The position numbers and the translations under genes are program-made. A DNA stretch of 64,000 bases from Membranipora membranacea (taxonomy: Eukaryota > Bryozoa > Gymnolaemata > Cheilostomatida > Membraniporidae): contig OU612068.1 of assembly GCA_914767715.1 (NCBI GenBank), positions 14,754,001 through 14,818,000 of the forward strand, in the 5' to 3' direction. The notes below the pieces were generated by a model. That model did no database searches and was not told the origin of the DNA. It saw nothing but the letters and a program-made list of their open reading frames with translations. This document shows, one piece after another, positions 48,601 through 52,391 of this stretch. Each line of letters begins with the position of its first letter. Position 1 is the stretch's first letter.

Positions 48601-49877
48601 TCATAGTTTATACATTTATCTTGTCAATAACGATCTGAGATATCAAGCCAGCGAGAATGAGGTGAACTCTTATAGGTTGCTTTGATATGGAGTGCAATAC
48701 ATTTTTATGACATCATGAGTCAACTGATAATAAGCATTTATCAACTGCACTACGCTCAATATTTTACAGTTTTTCAGTTTTTGTTACTTATATTGTTTCA
48801 GGAGTTAATAACAAGTTTACTGTACACACTATCGGTGCTGGAGCTGCCTCTCTGGCTGTAACAGTCGACGGACCATCCAAGGTCAAACTAGAGGCCCGAG
48901 AGGTCGCGGAAGGATATGAATTCTCATACAACCCCAGCGCACCTGGTGTCTACTTTGTAACTATCAAATATGCCGGAAATCATCACATCGCCGGATCACC
49001 ATTCAAAGTTAAATGCACTGGTAAGTGAAATCAAAAGGTCGATTTCAATCCTAAAATAATATATAATATAATATATCTATGAGTGTTTCAATACAGTTTG
49101 GAGTAAAGTACATGTCAATGCCAAAGAATTACCATTTAATGCCCAAGCTCAAAGATCCCTCACAGTAGTCATCAAGAAGGGAAATGCAATGAAATTTTCC
49201 TACCAGGTTCACCTTCTACATTGTGGATGTTTTTGTTGTTTAGGATCTGGAACACCCGGAGCTAACCAGTCAGCTCAGTGTATAGTAGAGACTGAGACTA
49301 AGACTGAAGCAGACTTAGCTAACGCTATGCCTAAATTCAACTCTGACGGCTCAAAGTGTACTTCTAAGGGTCCTGGACTCACTAAAGCTTTCGTTAACAA
49401 AAAGGCTCAATTCACTGTCGACACATCACACGCAGGTTAGTTGGACATGTTATTTACGGAGATAATGATTATGTATATAATATATGTTATATTATAAATA
49501 AAATAATGTTTATAACATACTTATATATAAGAAAGCCTCAATAATAGCGCGTAATGATAATCCTAAGTTGGAATACAAATGCTTTACCATTCTTTCTATG
49601 CTCGATAATTGTGTTCTTCGATTAGTGTAGATGCAAATGGGAATAAGACTTAAGTTAACAAATTTTTATTTTTACAGGACAAAACATGTTGTTCGTTGGT
49701 ATGGTTGGACCAGCCAATGCACCACCAGTTGATGAAATTCACATTAAACATCAAGACAGACAAAAGGACACATACAATGTATCTTACACTGTAAAACAGA
49801 AGGGTAGATACATGCTGCTCGTCAAATGGGGAGATGATCATATTCCAGGCAGCCCCTTCAATATCGAGGTCATCTAA
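582..49877 (+). CDS. FLN: Filamin gene (5' partial), about 45 exons, with an optional 14.8-kb repeat exon
   Basis: Filamins are cytoplasmic actin cross-linkers: two N-terminal CH domains bind F-actin, a rod of Ig-like repeats binds many partners, and the last repeat dimerises. The window holds the end of CH2 ([24 protein letters not shown]), about 20 repeats with GPGL, GPSKAEI and GSPF hallmarks, and a C-terminal repeat ending [20 protein letters not shown] before TAA at 49875-49877. All listed exons join in phase; without the giant exon and optional variants they give 2,181 codons including the stop. The first CH domain and start codon lie upstream of the window, so the whole ordinary protein would be about 2,400 residues. 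From memory, the last eight repeats align in order with human repeats 17-24, the class-A ligand-binding half. Exon details are in separate entries. The gene identity is secure; isoform usage is inferred from phase. Confidence 0.96.
680..1691 (+). other. Filamin intron, no feature seen
   Basis: Non-coding, AT-rich. Its short open frames have no filamin similarity and no plausible exon borders. Confidence 0.6.
1692..1839 (+). CDS. FLN: Filamin exon: end of CH2 and strand A of repeat 1
   Basis: Encodes [14 protein letters not shown] and [14 protein letters not shown], the last helices of CH2, then a short linker and the repeat-1 start VRAYGPG. Acceptor TTGACAG, donor GTAAGC, ending in phase 1. 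Next in line are two alternative exons (2549 and 3957). Confidence 0.92.
2549..2667 (+). CDS. FLN: Filamin alternative exon 3a (mutually exclusive): repeat 1 strands A-C
   Basis: 119 nt, phase 1 in and 0 out. Encodes [19 protein letters not shown] and [19 protein letters not shown], the first half of repeat 1 with the usual F-x-(I/V)-(D/E)-T-x-x-A-G core. Donor GTGAGT. Exon 3957-4075 has the same length and phases and encodes the same part of the domain. A transcript can hold only one: joining both puts 3b in the wrong frame and soon reaches a TAG, and skipping both also shifts the frame. Confidence 0.85.
3957..4075 (+). CDS. FLN: Filamin alternative exon 3b (mutually exclusive): repeat 1 strands A-C
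   Basis: 119 nt, phase 1 in (GTTTAG acceptor) and 0 out (GTAATG donor). Encodes [19 protein letters not shown] then [20 protein letters not shown]. This version is closer to the vertebrate repeat 1 (AEFTVETRSAGQGEV) than exon 3a. It looks like an in-gene exon duplicate that has diverged in the surface loop, giving two forms of the repeat next to the actin-binding domain. Confidence 0.82.
4922..4999 (+). CDS. FLN: Filamin exon: repeat 1, strands E-F
   Basis: 78 nt, phase 0 to 0. Encodes [20 protein letters not shown] then MEGQYT. Acceptor TTTTGTAG, donor GTAAGT. It is the common partner of both alternative exons 3a and 3b. Confidence 0.88.
5000..6381 (+). other. Filamin intron, no feature seen
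   Basis: 1.4 kb of non-coding DNA. No filamin-like reading with splice borders was found on the plus strand. Confidence 0.55.
6382..6544 (+). CDS. FLN: Filamin exon: end of repeat 1, start of repeat 2
   Basis: Encodes [20 protein letters not shown] (strand G of repeat 1), then [14 protein letters not shown] and KTFFEVFTE of repeat 2. Acceptor ACAATACAG, donor GTATGT, phase 0 to 1. Confidence 0.92.
6545..8859 (+). other. Filamin intron, 2.3 kb
   Basis: An open stretch at 7115-7393 shows no domain I recognise and no matching splice phases. I treat it as chance. Nothing else is seen. Confidence 0.5.
8860..9060 (+). CDS. FLN: Filamin exon: repeat 2, strands C-G
   Basis: Encodes [20 protein letters not shown] and later [20 protein letters not shown] then YTVNVGA, a complete second half of repeat 2. 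Acceptor ACCTATAG, donor GTAAGT, phase 1 to 1. Confidence 0.92.
9327..9500 (+). CDS. FLN: Filamin cassette exon: Pro/Lys-rich linker with KPDPKS repeats
   Basis: 58 codons between repeats 2 and 3, phase 1 to 1, so it can be skipped in frame (repeat 2 then joins [10 protein letters not shown]). It encodes [20 protein letters not shown] and a run of hexapeptides of type KPDPK(A/S), four in a row from an 18-bp DNA repeat. Low-complexity, positively charged, probably flexible. The donor GTTTGG is weak; read-through would end at a TAA within about 30 nt, so an alternative short end is possible. No vertebrate counterpart known to me. Confidence 0.75.
9851..9991 (+). CDS. FLN: Filamin exon: repeat 3, first half
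   Basis: Encodes [20 protein letters not shown], then [20 protein letters not shown] and PSG. Acceptor TTGCACAG, donor GTAAGA, phase 1 to 1. It is followed by an optional acidic exon or directly by 12342. Confidence 0.88.
9992..11615 (+). other. Filamin intron, 1.6 kb
   Basis: AT-rich, no exon-like filamin reading seen. It ends with a TTCTAG acceptor in front of the acidic cassette. Confidence 0.5.
11616..11714 (+). CDS. FLN: Filamin acidic cassette exon inside repeat 3
   Basis: 99 nt, phase 1 to 1, encoding 33 residues rich in D, E, S and T ([20 protein letters not shown] and [11 protein letters not shown]). It lies between the two halves of repeat 3, so inclusion would put a long acidic loop into the Ig fold between the strands of PSG and GRSEPLKF. 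Skipping restores a normal-length repeat. Splice sites TTCTAG and GTAGTC are acceptable but not strong. Strong compositional bias and phase fit argue for a real optional exon. Confidence 0.62.
11715..12341 (+). other. Filamin intron, no feature seen
   Basis: Non-coding; no filamin-like exon seen. Confidence 0.55.
12342..12475 (+). CDS. FLN: Filamin exon: repeat 3, second half
   Basis: Encodes [20 protein letters not shown], then [20 protein letters not shown] and K. Acceptor TTTTCAG, donor GTAACA, phase 1 to 0. Confidence 0.92.
12727..12862 (+). CDS. FLN: Filamin exon: end of repeat 3, first half of repeat 4
   Basis: Encodes [20 protein letters not shown], then [20 protein letters not shown] and AIE. 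Acceptor GTGTAG, donor GTAGGT, phase 0 to 1. Confidence 0.92.
13088..13272 (+). CDS. FLN: Filamin exon: repeat 4, second half
   Basis: Encodes [20 protein letters not shown], then [20 protein letters not shown] and a Gly/Pro tail. The NGDG turn and NSPF end are typical. Acceptor TTTTTTAG, donor GTGAGT, phase 1 to 0. Confidence 0.92.
13273..13922 (+). other. Filamin intron, no feature seen
   Basis: AT-rich with a pyrimidine-rich 3' end leading to CCCCCCAG. Confidence 0.55.
13923..14114 (+). CDS. FLN: Filamin hinge-like cassette exon
   Basis: 64 codons, phase 0 to 0, no Ig features. Encodes a Ser/Pro/Asn-rich linker including [20 protein letters not shown] and [20 protein letters not shown]. 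Its position between complete repeats and its symmetric phase suit a skippable hinge, as filamin hinge 1 is in vertebrates. The motif D-M-I-N-P-N-M-A-R closely resembles the D-M-I-(T/S)-P-Q-M-A-R motif in the linker of each 122-residue repeat of the giant exon, which suggests common ancestry. Confidence 0.75.
14461..14493 (+). promoter_or_regulatory. Possible internal start codon and 5' extension of the repeat-5 exon
   Basis: ATG at 14461 lies in TTATAAAATGG, with A at -3 and G at +4, and reads [11 protein letters not shown] in frame straight into the repeat-5 exon with no stop. A transcript starting in the intron would make a filamin lacking the actin-binding domain and repeats 1-4. A second candidate start (43967) has the same TTATAAAATGG context. 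No promoter element is clear; this is inference. Confidence 0.4.
14494..14751 (+). CDS. FLN: Filamin exon: repeat 5
   Basis: A whole repeat less its last strand in one exon: [58 protein letters not shown] and CNVPNSPFR. Acceptor CCATCAG, donor GTGAGT, phase 0 to 0. The reading frame is also open upstream to an ATG at 14461 (separate entry). Confidence 0.93.
15081..15283 (+). CDS. FLN: Filamin exon: end of repeat 5, repeat 6 first part
   Basis: Encodes [20 protein letters not shown], then [20 protein letters not shown] and [10 protein letters not shown]. Acceptor AACATAG, donor GTAGAT, phase 0 to 2. Confidence 0.93.
15446..15588 (+). CDS. FLN: Filamin exon: end of repeat 6, strand A of repeat 7 (branch-point exon)
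   Basis: Encodes [20 protein letters not shown], then [12 protein letters not shown] and [11 protein letters not shown]. Donor GTGAGA, phase 1 out. Two acceptors fit: the giant exon ([16 protein letters not shown]) and the exon at 32363 ([17 protein letters not shown]). Both continue the repeat naturally, so this exon is the splice decision point between the ordinary and giant filamin. Confidence 0.93.
16012..30899 (+). CDS. FLN: Giant filamin exon: 41 extra Ig repeats, optional cassette or alternative end
   Basis: One uninterrupted reading frame of 14.8 kb entered from a TTTCCCCAG acceptor in phase 1. Order by residue of this exon: 1-80 rest of a repeat ([11 protein letters not shown] to [11 protein letters not shown]); 80-220 charged Pro-rich linker with three KPW motifs; 220-1860 seventeen repeats of about 95 residues (class A, KVKVYGDG starts); 1865-4540 twenty-two repeats of exactly 122 residues (class B, VDGPALN starts); one divergent repeat; about 200 residues of acidic Ser/Thr-rich linker; a last repeat ([20 protein letters not shown] to [12 protein letters not shown]). 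Two endings are possible. Donor GTATGA after 30828 is in phase 1 and joins TTDIKR to [10 protein letters not shown] at 32363, making a 14,817-nt symmetric cassette. Otherwise translation runs 23 more codons to TGA at 30897. No AATAAA or ATTAAA is seen at 30900-32360, which favours the cassette. Confidence 0.9.
16249..16676 (+). other. Charged low-complexity linker in the giant exon, KPW motifs
   Basis: About 140 residues rich in K, P, Q, D and E between the opening half repeat and the class A array. Three similar motifs occur: [19 protein letters not shown] and LKPWQKKP. Tryptophan in an otherwise disordered, charged stretch suggests short binding motifs, but I know no partner. Confidence 0.7.
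16677..21590 (+). repeat. Class A filamin repeat array: 17 repeats, mostly alternating dimers
   Basis: Seventeen filamin repeats in one open frame. The first three are divergent. The other fourteen alternate between a TLAKLNKP type ([20 protein letters not shown]) and a KGE-type ([20 protein letters not shown]). The dimer period is 570-576 nt; the difference comes from KPKQTPAD versus [10 protein letters not shown] linkers. Dimers from about 18160 to 21310 are nearly identical in DNA, so the two-repeat unit is what was copied. Confidence 0.93.
21609..29640 (+). repeat. Class B filamin repeat array: 22 units of exactly 366 bp
   Basis: The GT(T/G/C)GACGGCCCAGC-type repeat start recurs every 366 bp, from 21630 to 29316, without an indel (21 equal steps). 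Each 122-residue unit has an Ig part (TYFIVDM(T/R)[10 protein letters not shown], then IKGPSK(T/A)ELKPKDLGN and [20 protein letters not shown]) and a 30-residue linker ([20 protein letters not shown] to PVRCP). Two cysteines are kept in each unit, in VRCP and RPVC. Units differ at few bases and share marker variants in blocks (see findings), showing recent copying. A shorter divergent copy follows at 29640-29890. Confidence 0.95.
29890..30510 (+). other. Acidic linker near the end of the giant exon
   Basis: About 200 residues without Ig features, rich in D, E, S, T and Q (for example SDTVV-like runs, [14 protein letters not shown] and [20 protein letters not shown]). It separates the repeat arrays from the final repeat. 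Probably disordered; several Ser/Thr-Asp/Glu contexts could be kinase sites, which is inference. Confidence 0.65.
30829..30834 (+). promoter_or_regulatory. Candidate splice donor of the giant exon
   Basis: GTATGA after AAGCGGG. It lies exactly where filamin similarity stops and in the phase (1) needed by the exon at 32363. GTATGT-type donors are common in this gene. Use of this site would make the giant exon 14,817 nt, a multiple of three. Confidence 0.55.
30900..32362 (+). other. Intron, or 3' UTR plus intron, after the giant exon
   Basis: No coding similarity. No canonical poly(A) signal (AATAAA or ATTAAA) was found by eye. A TTGTGTATAG acceptor closes it at 32362. Confidence 0.55.
32363..32536 (+). 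CDS. FLN: Filamin exon: repeat 7, strands B-F
   Basis: Encodes [20 protein letters not shown], then [15 protein letters not shown] and [16 protein letters not shown]. It accepts phase 1 from either 15588 (ordinary form) or 30828 (giant form). Donor GTATGT, phase 1. Confidence 0.93.
32816..33016 (+). CDS. FLN: Filamin exon: end of repeat 7, first half of repeat 8
   Basis: Encodes [20 protein letters not shown], then [20 protein letters not shown] and [10 protein letters not shown]. Acceptor GTTGACAG, donor GTCAGT, phase 1 to 1. Confidence 0.94.
33260..33382 (+). CDS. FLN: Filamin exon: repeat 8, second half
   Basis: Encodes [20 protein letters not shown], then [17 protein letters not shown]. 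Class-A-like CD face ([15 protein letters not shown] across the junction). Donor GTAAGT, phase 1 to 1. Confidence 0.94.
33610..33774 (+). CDS. FLN: Filamin exon: end of repeat 8, first half of repeat 9
   Basis: Encodes [20 protein letters not shown], then [20 protein letters not shown] and DD. Acceptor ATTGTAG, donor GTAAGC, phase 1 to 1. Confidence 0.93.
34073..34202 (+). CDS. FLN: Filamin exon: repeat 9, second half
   Basis: Encodes [20 protein letters not shown], then [19 protein letters not shown]. Donor GTTAGT, phase 1 to 2, completed by SPFEQ in the next exon. Confidence 0.92.
34734..34887 (+). CDS. FLN: Filamin exon: end of repeat 9, first half of repeat 10
   Basis: Encodes [20 protein letters not shown], then [20 protein letters not shown] and AIQ. 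Acceptor GTTCACAG, donor GTAATT, phase 2 to 0. Confidence 0.93.
35033..35066. repeat. Hairpin with 16-bp stem
   Basis: AGCAAGGAGCAACAGC, loop GG, GCTGTTACTCCTTGCT; one G-T type mismatch. It lies in a filamin intron. The core CAAGGAGTAAC recurs as a perfect palindrome at 36945-36961 and as a half site near 55784-55800. Confidence 0.75.
35306..35495 (+). CDS. FLN: Filamin exon: repeat 10, second half
   Basis: Encodes [20 protein letters not shown], then [20 protein letters not shown] and the linker to KCQIT of repeat 11. Acceptor ATTTCAG, donor GTAGGT, phase 0 to 1. Confidence 0.92.
35765..35941 (+). CDS. FLN: Filamin exon: repeat 11, strands B-F
   Basis: Encodes [20 protein letters not shown], then [17 protein letters not shown] and [16 protein letters not shown] divergent but recognisable repeat. 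Acceptor ATCTAG, donor GTGAGT, phase 1 to 1. Confidence 0.9.
36233..36297 (+). CDS. FLN: Filamin exon: repeat 11, strand G
   Basis: 65 nt encoding [20 protein letters not shown] then IE. Acceptor TTGCAG, donor GTAAGC, phase 1 to 0. Confidence 0.88.
36475..36507 (+). CDS. FLN: Filamin 33-nt microexon between repeats 11 and 12
   Basis: Encodes [11 protein letters not shown]; phase 0 to 0, so it can be skipped without frame loss. Acceptor TTCTAG, donor GTAAAG. Assigned because it has both splice sites, a filamin-linker-like acidic sequence and the right phases. Confidence 0.6.
36508..37249 (+). other. Filamin intron with a 17-bp perfect palindrome
   Basis: Non-coding. It holds CAAGGAGTAACTCCTTG at 36945-36961, related to the hairpin at 35033 (see findings). 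Confidence 0.6.
37250..37376 (+). CDS. FLN: Filamin exon: repeat 12, first half
   Basis: Encodes [18 protein letters not shown], then [16 protein letters not shown]. An atypical start lacking GPGL, as in the even-numbered repeats just before class A repeats in vertebrate filamins. Acceptor CATTGTAG, donor GTAGGT, phase 0 to 1. Confidence 0.88.
37648..37788 (+). CDS. FLN: Filamin exon: repeat 12, second half
   Basis: Encodes [20 protein letters not shown], then [19 protein letters not shown]. The PSG, DNGDGSV and PTEVGLH motifs match human repeat 16 from memory. Acceptor TTTATAG, donor GTAAAA, phase 1 to 1. Confidence 0.92.
38093..38221 (+). CDS. FLN: Filamin exon: end of repeat 12, first half of repeat 13
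   Basis: Encodes [20 protein letters not shown], then [20 protein letters not shown] and AGA. Repeat 13 corresponds to human repeat 17 (AYGPGL..GV..KPATF), whose CD face binds ligands such as glycoprotein Ib alpha in vertebrates. Acceptor TTTCACAG, donor GTATGT, phase 1; two alternative exons follow. Confidence 0.93.
38319..38519 (+). CDS. FLN: Filamin alternative exon 31a: repeat 13 strands C-G, divergent CD face
   Basis: 201 nt, phase 1 to 1. Encodes [20 protein letters not shown], then [20 protein letters not shown] and [14 protein letters not shown]. It completes KNAGA of the preceding exon just as exon 38734 does, so the two are alternatives for the same half repeat. The C-D strand residues that form the ligand groove differ ([10 protein letters not shown] against [10 protein letters not shown]). 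Donor GTTAGA is weaker; read-through stops at a TAG two codons on, so it could also be an alternative last exon. Confidence 0.78.
38734..38907 (+). CDS. FLN: Filamin alternative exon 31b: repeat 13 strands C-G, canonical class A
   Basis: 174 nt, phase 1 to 1. Encodes [20 protein letters not shown], then [20 protein letters not shown] and FTAYIA. This is the conserved form, nearly the vertebrate [15 protein letters not shown] motif. Acceptor CTTTCAG, donor GTAAGT, the stronger sites of the pair. Confidence 0.9.
38908..41506 (+). other. Filamin intron, 2.6 kb
   Basis: The longest intron in this half of the gene. Apart from a possible 12-nt microexon at 39082 I see no filamin-like reading. Confidence 0.5.
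39082..39093 (+). CDS. FLN: Possible 12-nt filamin microexon (DNPA)
   Basis: CTTTCTTCAG, 12 nt, then GTATGC. Phase 1 to 1, adding four residues (DNPA) between repeats 13 and 14. Sites are good, but 12 nt carries little information, so it may be chance. Confidence 0.35.
41507..41668 (+). CDS. FLN: Filamin exon: repeat 14, first half
   Basis: Encodes [20 protein letters not shown], then [20 protein letters not shown] and PNGHL. Matches human repeat 18 in order and motif (PPSGREEPCLLKRLRNGHVG). Acceptor CCTCTAG, donor GTGAGT, phase 1 to 1. Confidence 0.94.
41669..42763 (+). other. Filamin intron, no feature seen
   Basis: AT-rich, non-coding; ends in TTTTTCCTCAG. Confidence 0.55.
42764..42967 (+). 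CDS. FLN: Filamin exon: end of repeat 14, first half of repeat 15
   Basis: Encodes [20 protein letters not shown], then [20 protein letters not shown] and YVDTKDAG. Human repeats 18-19 equivalent. The VKVYGDGLT start is the same as that of class A repeats in the giant exon. Donor GTAATG, phase 1 to 1. Confidence 0.94.
42968..45059 (+). other. Filamin intron, 2.1 kb, with a candidate internal start exon
   Basis: Non-coding apart from the candidate exon at 43967-44063. Confidence 0.5.
43967..44063 (+). CDS. FLN: Candidate alternative first exon of a short C-terminal filamin
   Basis: ATG in the strong context TTATAAAATGG opens 32 codons, [20 protein letters not shown] then [12 protein letters not shown], ending in a good GTAGGA donor in phase 1. 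Phase 1 is what the exon at 45060 needs ([16 protein letters not shown]). The product would be a short filamin beginning in repeat 15. An internal AG at 43984-43985 would alternatively make it a 78-nt in-frame cassette, but no pyrimidine tract precedes it. Drosophila filamin makes a short C-terminal form from an internal promoter, which is a precedent. The codons have no filamin similarity themselves. Confidence 0.45.
45060..45212 (+). CDS. FLN: Filamin exon: repeat 15, second half (class A CD face)
   Basis: Encodes [20 protein letters not shown], then [17 protein letters not shown]. Equivalent of human repeat 19 ([19 protein letters not shown]). Acceptor TTTTCAG, donor GTATGG, phase 1 to 1. 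Confidence 0.95.
45213..45806 (+). other. Filamin intron with a 30-bp palindrome
   Basis: Holds the inverted repeat at 45317-45346 (separate entry). Otherwise nothing is seen. Confidence 0.6.
45317..45346. repeat. 30-bp near-perfect palindrome (CACAGAGTAAGGATA family)
   Basis: CACAGAGTAAGGATA followed by TATCCTTGCTCTGTG, one mismatch, no spacer. Related elements lie at 56701-56772 and 61418-61445, all in introns. Confidence 0.75.
45807..45935 (+). CDS. FLN: Filamin exon: end of repeat 15, first half of repeat 16
   Basis: Encodes [20 protein letters not shown], then [18 protein letters not shown]. Human repeat 20 equivalent, ending in the same SLKIP motif. Acceptor CACTACAG, donor GTATGT, phase 1 to 1. 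Confidence 0.94.
46216..46452 (+). CDS. FLN: Filamin exon: repeat 16 second half, start of repeat 17
   Basis: Encodes [20 protein letters not shown], then [20 protein letters not shown] and [11 protein letters not shown]. The [11 protein letters not shown] boundary is as in vertebrates before repeat 21. Donor GTATAA, phase 1 to 1. Confidence 0.95.
46660..46827 (+). CDS. FLN: Filamin exon: repeat 17, CD face (human repeat 21 equivalent)
   Basis: Encodes [20 protein letters not shown], then [20 protein letters not shown] and [10 protein letters not shown]. In vertebrates this repeat binds integrin beta tails through the groove between strands C and D; the groove motif is intact here. Donor GTATGT, phase 1 to 1. 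Confidence 0.95.
47037..47167 (+). CDS. FLN: Filamin exon: end of repeat 17, start of repeat 18
   Basis: Encodes [20 protein letters not shown], then [16 protein letters not shown]. Matches the human [13 protein letters not shown] and LTVSSLQESGL boundary. Acceptor TTTTATAG, donor GTAATT, phase 1 to 0. Confidence 0.95.
47168..48012 (+). other. Filamin intron, no feature seen
   Basis: Non-coding; ends in GACCTTGTAG. Confidence 0.6.
48013..48136 (+). CDS. FLN: Filamin exon: repeat 18, strands B-D
   Basis: Encodes [20 protein letters not shown], then [20 protein letters not shown]. Human repeat 22 equivalent (FAVSLNGAKGAIDAKVHSPSG). Donor GTAAGT, phase 0 to 1. Confidence 0.95.
48419..48589 (+). 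CDS. FLN: Filamin exon: repeat 18 end, start of repeat 19
   Basis: Encodes [20 protein letters not shown], then [20 protein letters not shown] and the repeat-19 start [24 protein letters not shown] is almost invariant in filamins. Donor GTCAGT, phase 1 to 1. Confidence 0.95.
48802..49020 (+). CDS. FLN: Filamin exon: repeat 19 (human repeat 23 equivalent)
   Basis: Encodes [20 protein letters not shown], then [20 protein letters not shown] and [20 protein letters not shown] and the double-His HHI insertion before GSPFK match vertebrate repeat 23. Donor GTAAGT, phase 1 to 1. Confidence 0.95.
49244..49435 (+). CDS. FLN: Filamin exon: hinge 2 and first half of the dimerisation repeat
   Basis: A linker ([20 protein letters not shown]), as hinge 2 of other filamins, then [20 protein letters not shown] and TVDTSHAG of the last repeat. 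Acceptor TGTTTAG, donor GTTAGT, phase 1 to 1. Confidence 0.95.
49678..49877 (+). CDS. FLN: Filamin last coding exon: dimerisation repeat, stop codon
   Basis: Encodes [20 protein letters not shown], then [20 protein letters not shown] and [14 protein letters not shown] followed by TAA. The NMLLVGVHGP, YSVSYLLKDKGEY and VVKWG motifs of human repeat 24 are all present, so the protein should form dimers. Confidence 0.97.
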
Positions 49878-50790
49878 GCTGTTATATCTATGTGTGTTTG
49901 TAGTTATATAGTTGGAATATTAGTATATATGTGATGGCAGTCATATCAATTTTCAAAATTGATGGTCCTTTTTTTCTCACAATTTGTCTCATATACAGAA
50001 TAGTCGTCTTCTTCTATATAAATTTGCTCCTATCTGATAAGACTCGCAGTGTAGATCTCACCAATCTATAGACTGTGAATTCTGTAGATGTTTTGATTGA
50101 ATGTTGGGATTTAGATAGTCCACCTTGACCTGTCAACCCAAGATTTTCTATACAAATTGTCAAAGACTCGCAGTGTAGACCTCACCAATCTATATACTGT
50201 GAATTCTGTAGATGTTTTGATTGAATGTAGGGATTTAGATAGTCCAACTTGACCTGTCAACCCAAAATTTTCTATACAAATTGTCAAATTCTCTTTGCTT
50301 GTACTGTACATTTTCTAAATGGAGGTTTCAAGAAAAGGATGCAAGTTTTGATCTTTGTTGTAAGTTTCTCTTCTCTTATTCCCTAGTATTATGGGATTTT
50401 TAAGCAATAGTTTCAAGGAATTATTCTGCGTGTTGATGCTCTCAATTTTCGATGCTCTTATGGTGATATGTAGTTCTGATATAGTATACCTACCTGTCTG
50501 CAGCTCTGTAGGCAGGTAGTTACACATTTTATTTCAATATTCAACAAATCTGGAAAATTTTAGTGATAAAATTTGTTGCATGTTTTTTTTCCGGTTATCA
50601 TAACAGTTTATGAATATTATTAATATACAATTTGTTACCATAATATTAATTTTTATGATTACTATACTATTATAATAGCATATATTTTTGAAGCTTTTCA
50701 ATTTGCAACTTCATTTATCCTGTTTGATATTGGTCACGTAGGTCGCTTTGTGTATAATATTATTAATAAAATTGAAACTGGAACGGTGTC
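49878..50790 (+). other. Filamin 3' UTR with poly(A) signal at 50765
   Basis: AATAAA at 50765-50770, followed by a GT/T-rich tract (GGTGTCTCTTTCTC), marks a likely cleavage site near 50785-50790. The 3' UTR contains a 124-bp tandem duplication (separate entry). Confidence 0.7.
50041..50288 (+). repeat. Tandem duplication of 124 bp in the filamin 3' UTR
   Basis: Two adjacent copies, 50041-50164 and 50165-50288, both beginning GACTCGCAGTGTAGA and ending ATACAAATTGTCAAA. They differ at only a few positions. Confidence 0.93.
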
Positions 50791-52272
50791 TCTTTCTCAC
50801 TGTCCTCTGATCAAATTCAAAACCCTAAATTTGAATTCTGCAACATACAACATAAAAGCTCAAGAAAACTAAGTCAAATGGTTGCCATGCTTGAATGTAA
50901 ACTGATATAGTCACTTTTCCACATTTTTATGCGATCAGTCCTGTCCGAAACAACAATGCTCTTCATCACAGCATTTTGCGATCCTCTACAAGAATGTCCA
51001 GTCAGATATAATATGCAGTCTTCAATATCGGGTACAAAGCTGTCCAGCATTGTCATATGGGGATATAGGGATGTTGCTTCAGCACCCCTGCGGCACCAAC
51101 TACCAACCCAACAAGTATAAATGTACTTATGCAATACAACAACCTGAGAACAATGCACCAAATTGAAGAAAAATACTGGCTTTACATTATCAGGGCAATT
51201 AGTTGCCATGCTGCCATTTTTTGACCCAGACACTGATATGAAATAGATCTCAGTGAAAATACTTGGAGCAGGGCTGCCCTGCTTGGTGTTCGGGACTCCC
51301 GTGTTGAAGCAGAGAAGGTGGGATATTTAGTTTTATTTAGGAGTTACTCACCCACAACATAGTTATATCTCTACTGACAAATTTCGATATAAATGCTAAA
51401 ATTTGGAAACGCATCATTGCTGCTATATAAACCTTCCCCAATTTCCGCTAACCACAACAAGTGTCATTTTCTCCTTGGTCAATAAGACTCATTCACTTAC
51501 CTATATTTATTGAGGTTTCATACATCAGAGCGGACCCTATACCATACCCAGTATTTGGATAGTTGATACTGGACATTGGCAAAGTAAAGCCAAGACATGT
51601 AAGTCCCATGGTCCTGACCTAACATCTATCCTATTGGTTGATGGGTAAAAGGTTGTCAAGTTAGTCTAAGTAGAGTTAGACCAGCCTACCAGGGAGTAAC
51701 AGGTTAGACTAATCATGTTCCTTTTACCCATCAATCCATAGTAATAGGTACTGGACTAGTACCAAGAAGTAACCGTTGCTAGTACTAGCTAGGCTACTGT
51801 CCTGACCAAAAATCCGAATCCATGTTGCATTAAAAGTTCAGTTGTGTATGGGCAATAGAGTAGCCAGTTTACGAAAAAAATCATAGTAGCGGGTTTGTTG
51901 GTGCAGCCCCTGTTTCATGCTTAGTCATAGTTTAGGTACTAAGTCTGATCCAACACGCAGGTGTTGTAAGACATGCTGTGGGACATATTTTTCTTTCATA
52001 TAAATGATCAATTCCATTAATGTCACAAAGCACAGATTTATTGTTGCTTAGATGATAGGGTAACTAAAAGTGAAATCTCAACAAAAATAATATGTCAAAA
52101 AAGTATCTGTCCATTAATTTGCAGTAGAAATACAGTTTTATACTGGGAAATTAAGACTACGATTGATAAGTAGTATAACATTTATTCAAGGTGACATGAT
52201 TTCTTTATTCAGACACGCTTAGCCATTAGTCTCATGAGAATGAGCCAAAGCTGATATCTGAGATTGGTAGTC
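50791..52272. other. Intergenic region between filamin and SLC35B4
   Basis: No coding potential recognised. It must hold the SLC35B4 promoter, but I cannot point to elements. It contains an inverted repeat at 51632-51740. Confidence 0.6.
51632..51740. repeat. Inverted repeat (fold-back) with 21-bp arms
   Basis: Left arm 51632-51652 (TATTGGTTGATGGGTAAAAG and one G), right arm 51720-51740 as its reverse complement with one mismatch, and a spacer of 67 bp. It looks like a fold-back or a remnant of a small non-autonomous DNA element. Confidence 0.7.
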
Positions 52273-52391
52273 ATGACTTCAGAGACAGCAAACCAATCTG
52301 TGCCTAAGATGTCGTTGAAAGTACCCCTCTGGATCGGGGTCACTCTGATCTCTTGTATGGTTAATGTTATCTTTTTGGAAAAGCTCATAAG
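52273..52391 (+). CDS. SLC35B4: SLC35B4 exon 1
   Basis: MTSETANQSVPKMSLKVPLW, then IGVTLISCMVNVIFLEKLI, the first membrane segment. A at -3 of the second ATG (52309) supports it as the main start. Donor GTAAGC, phase 2. Confidence 0.88.
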
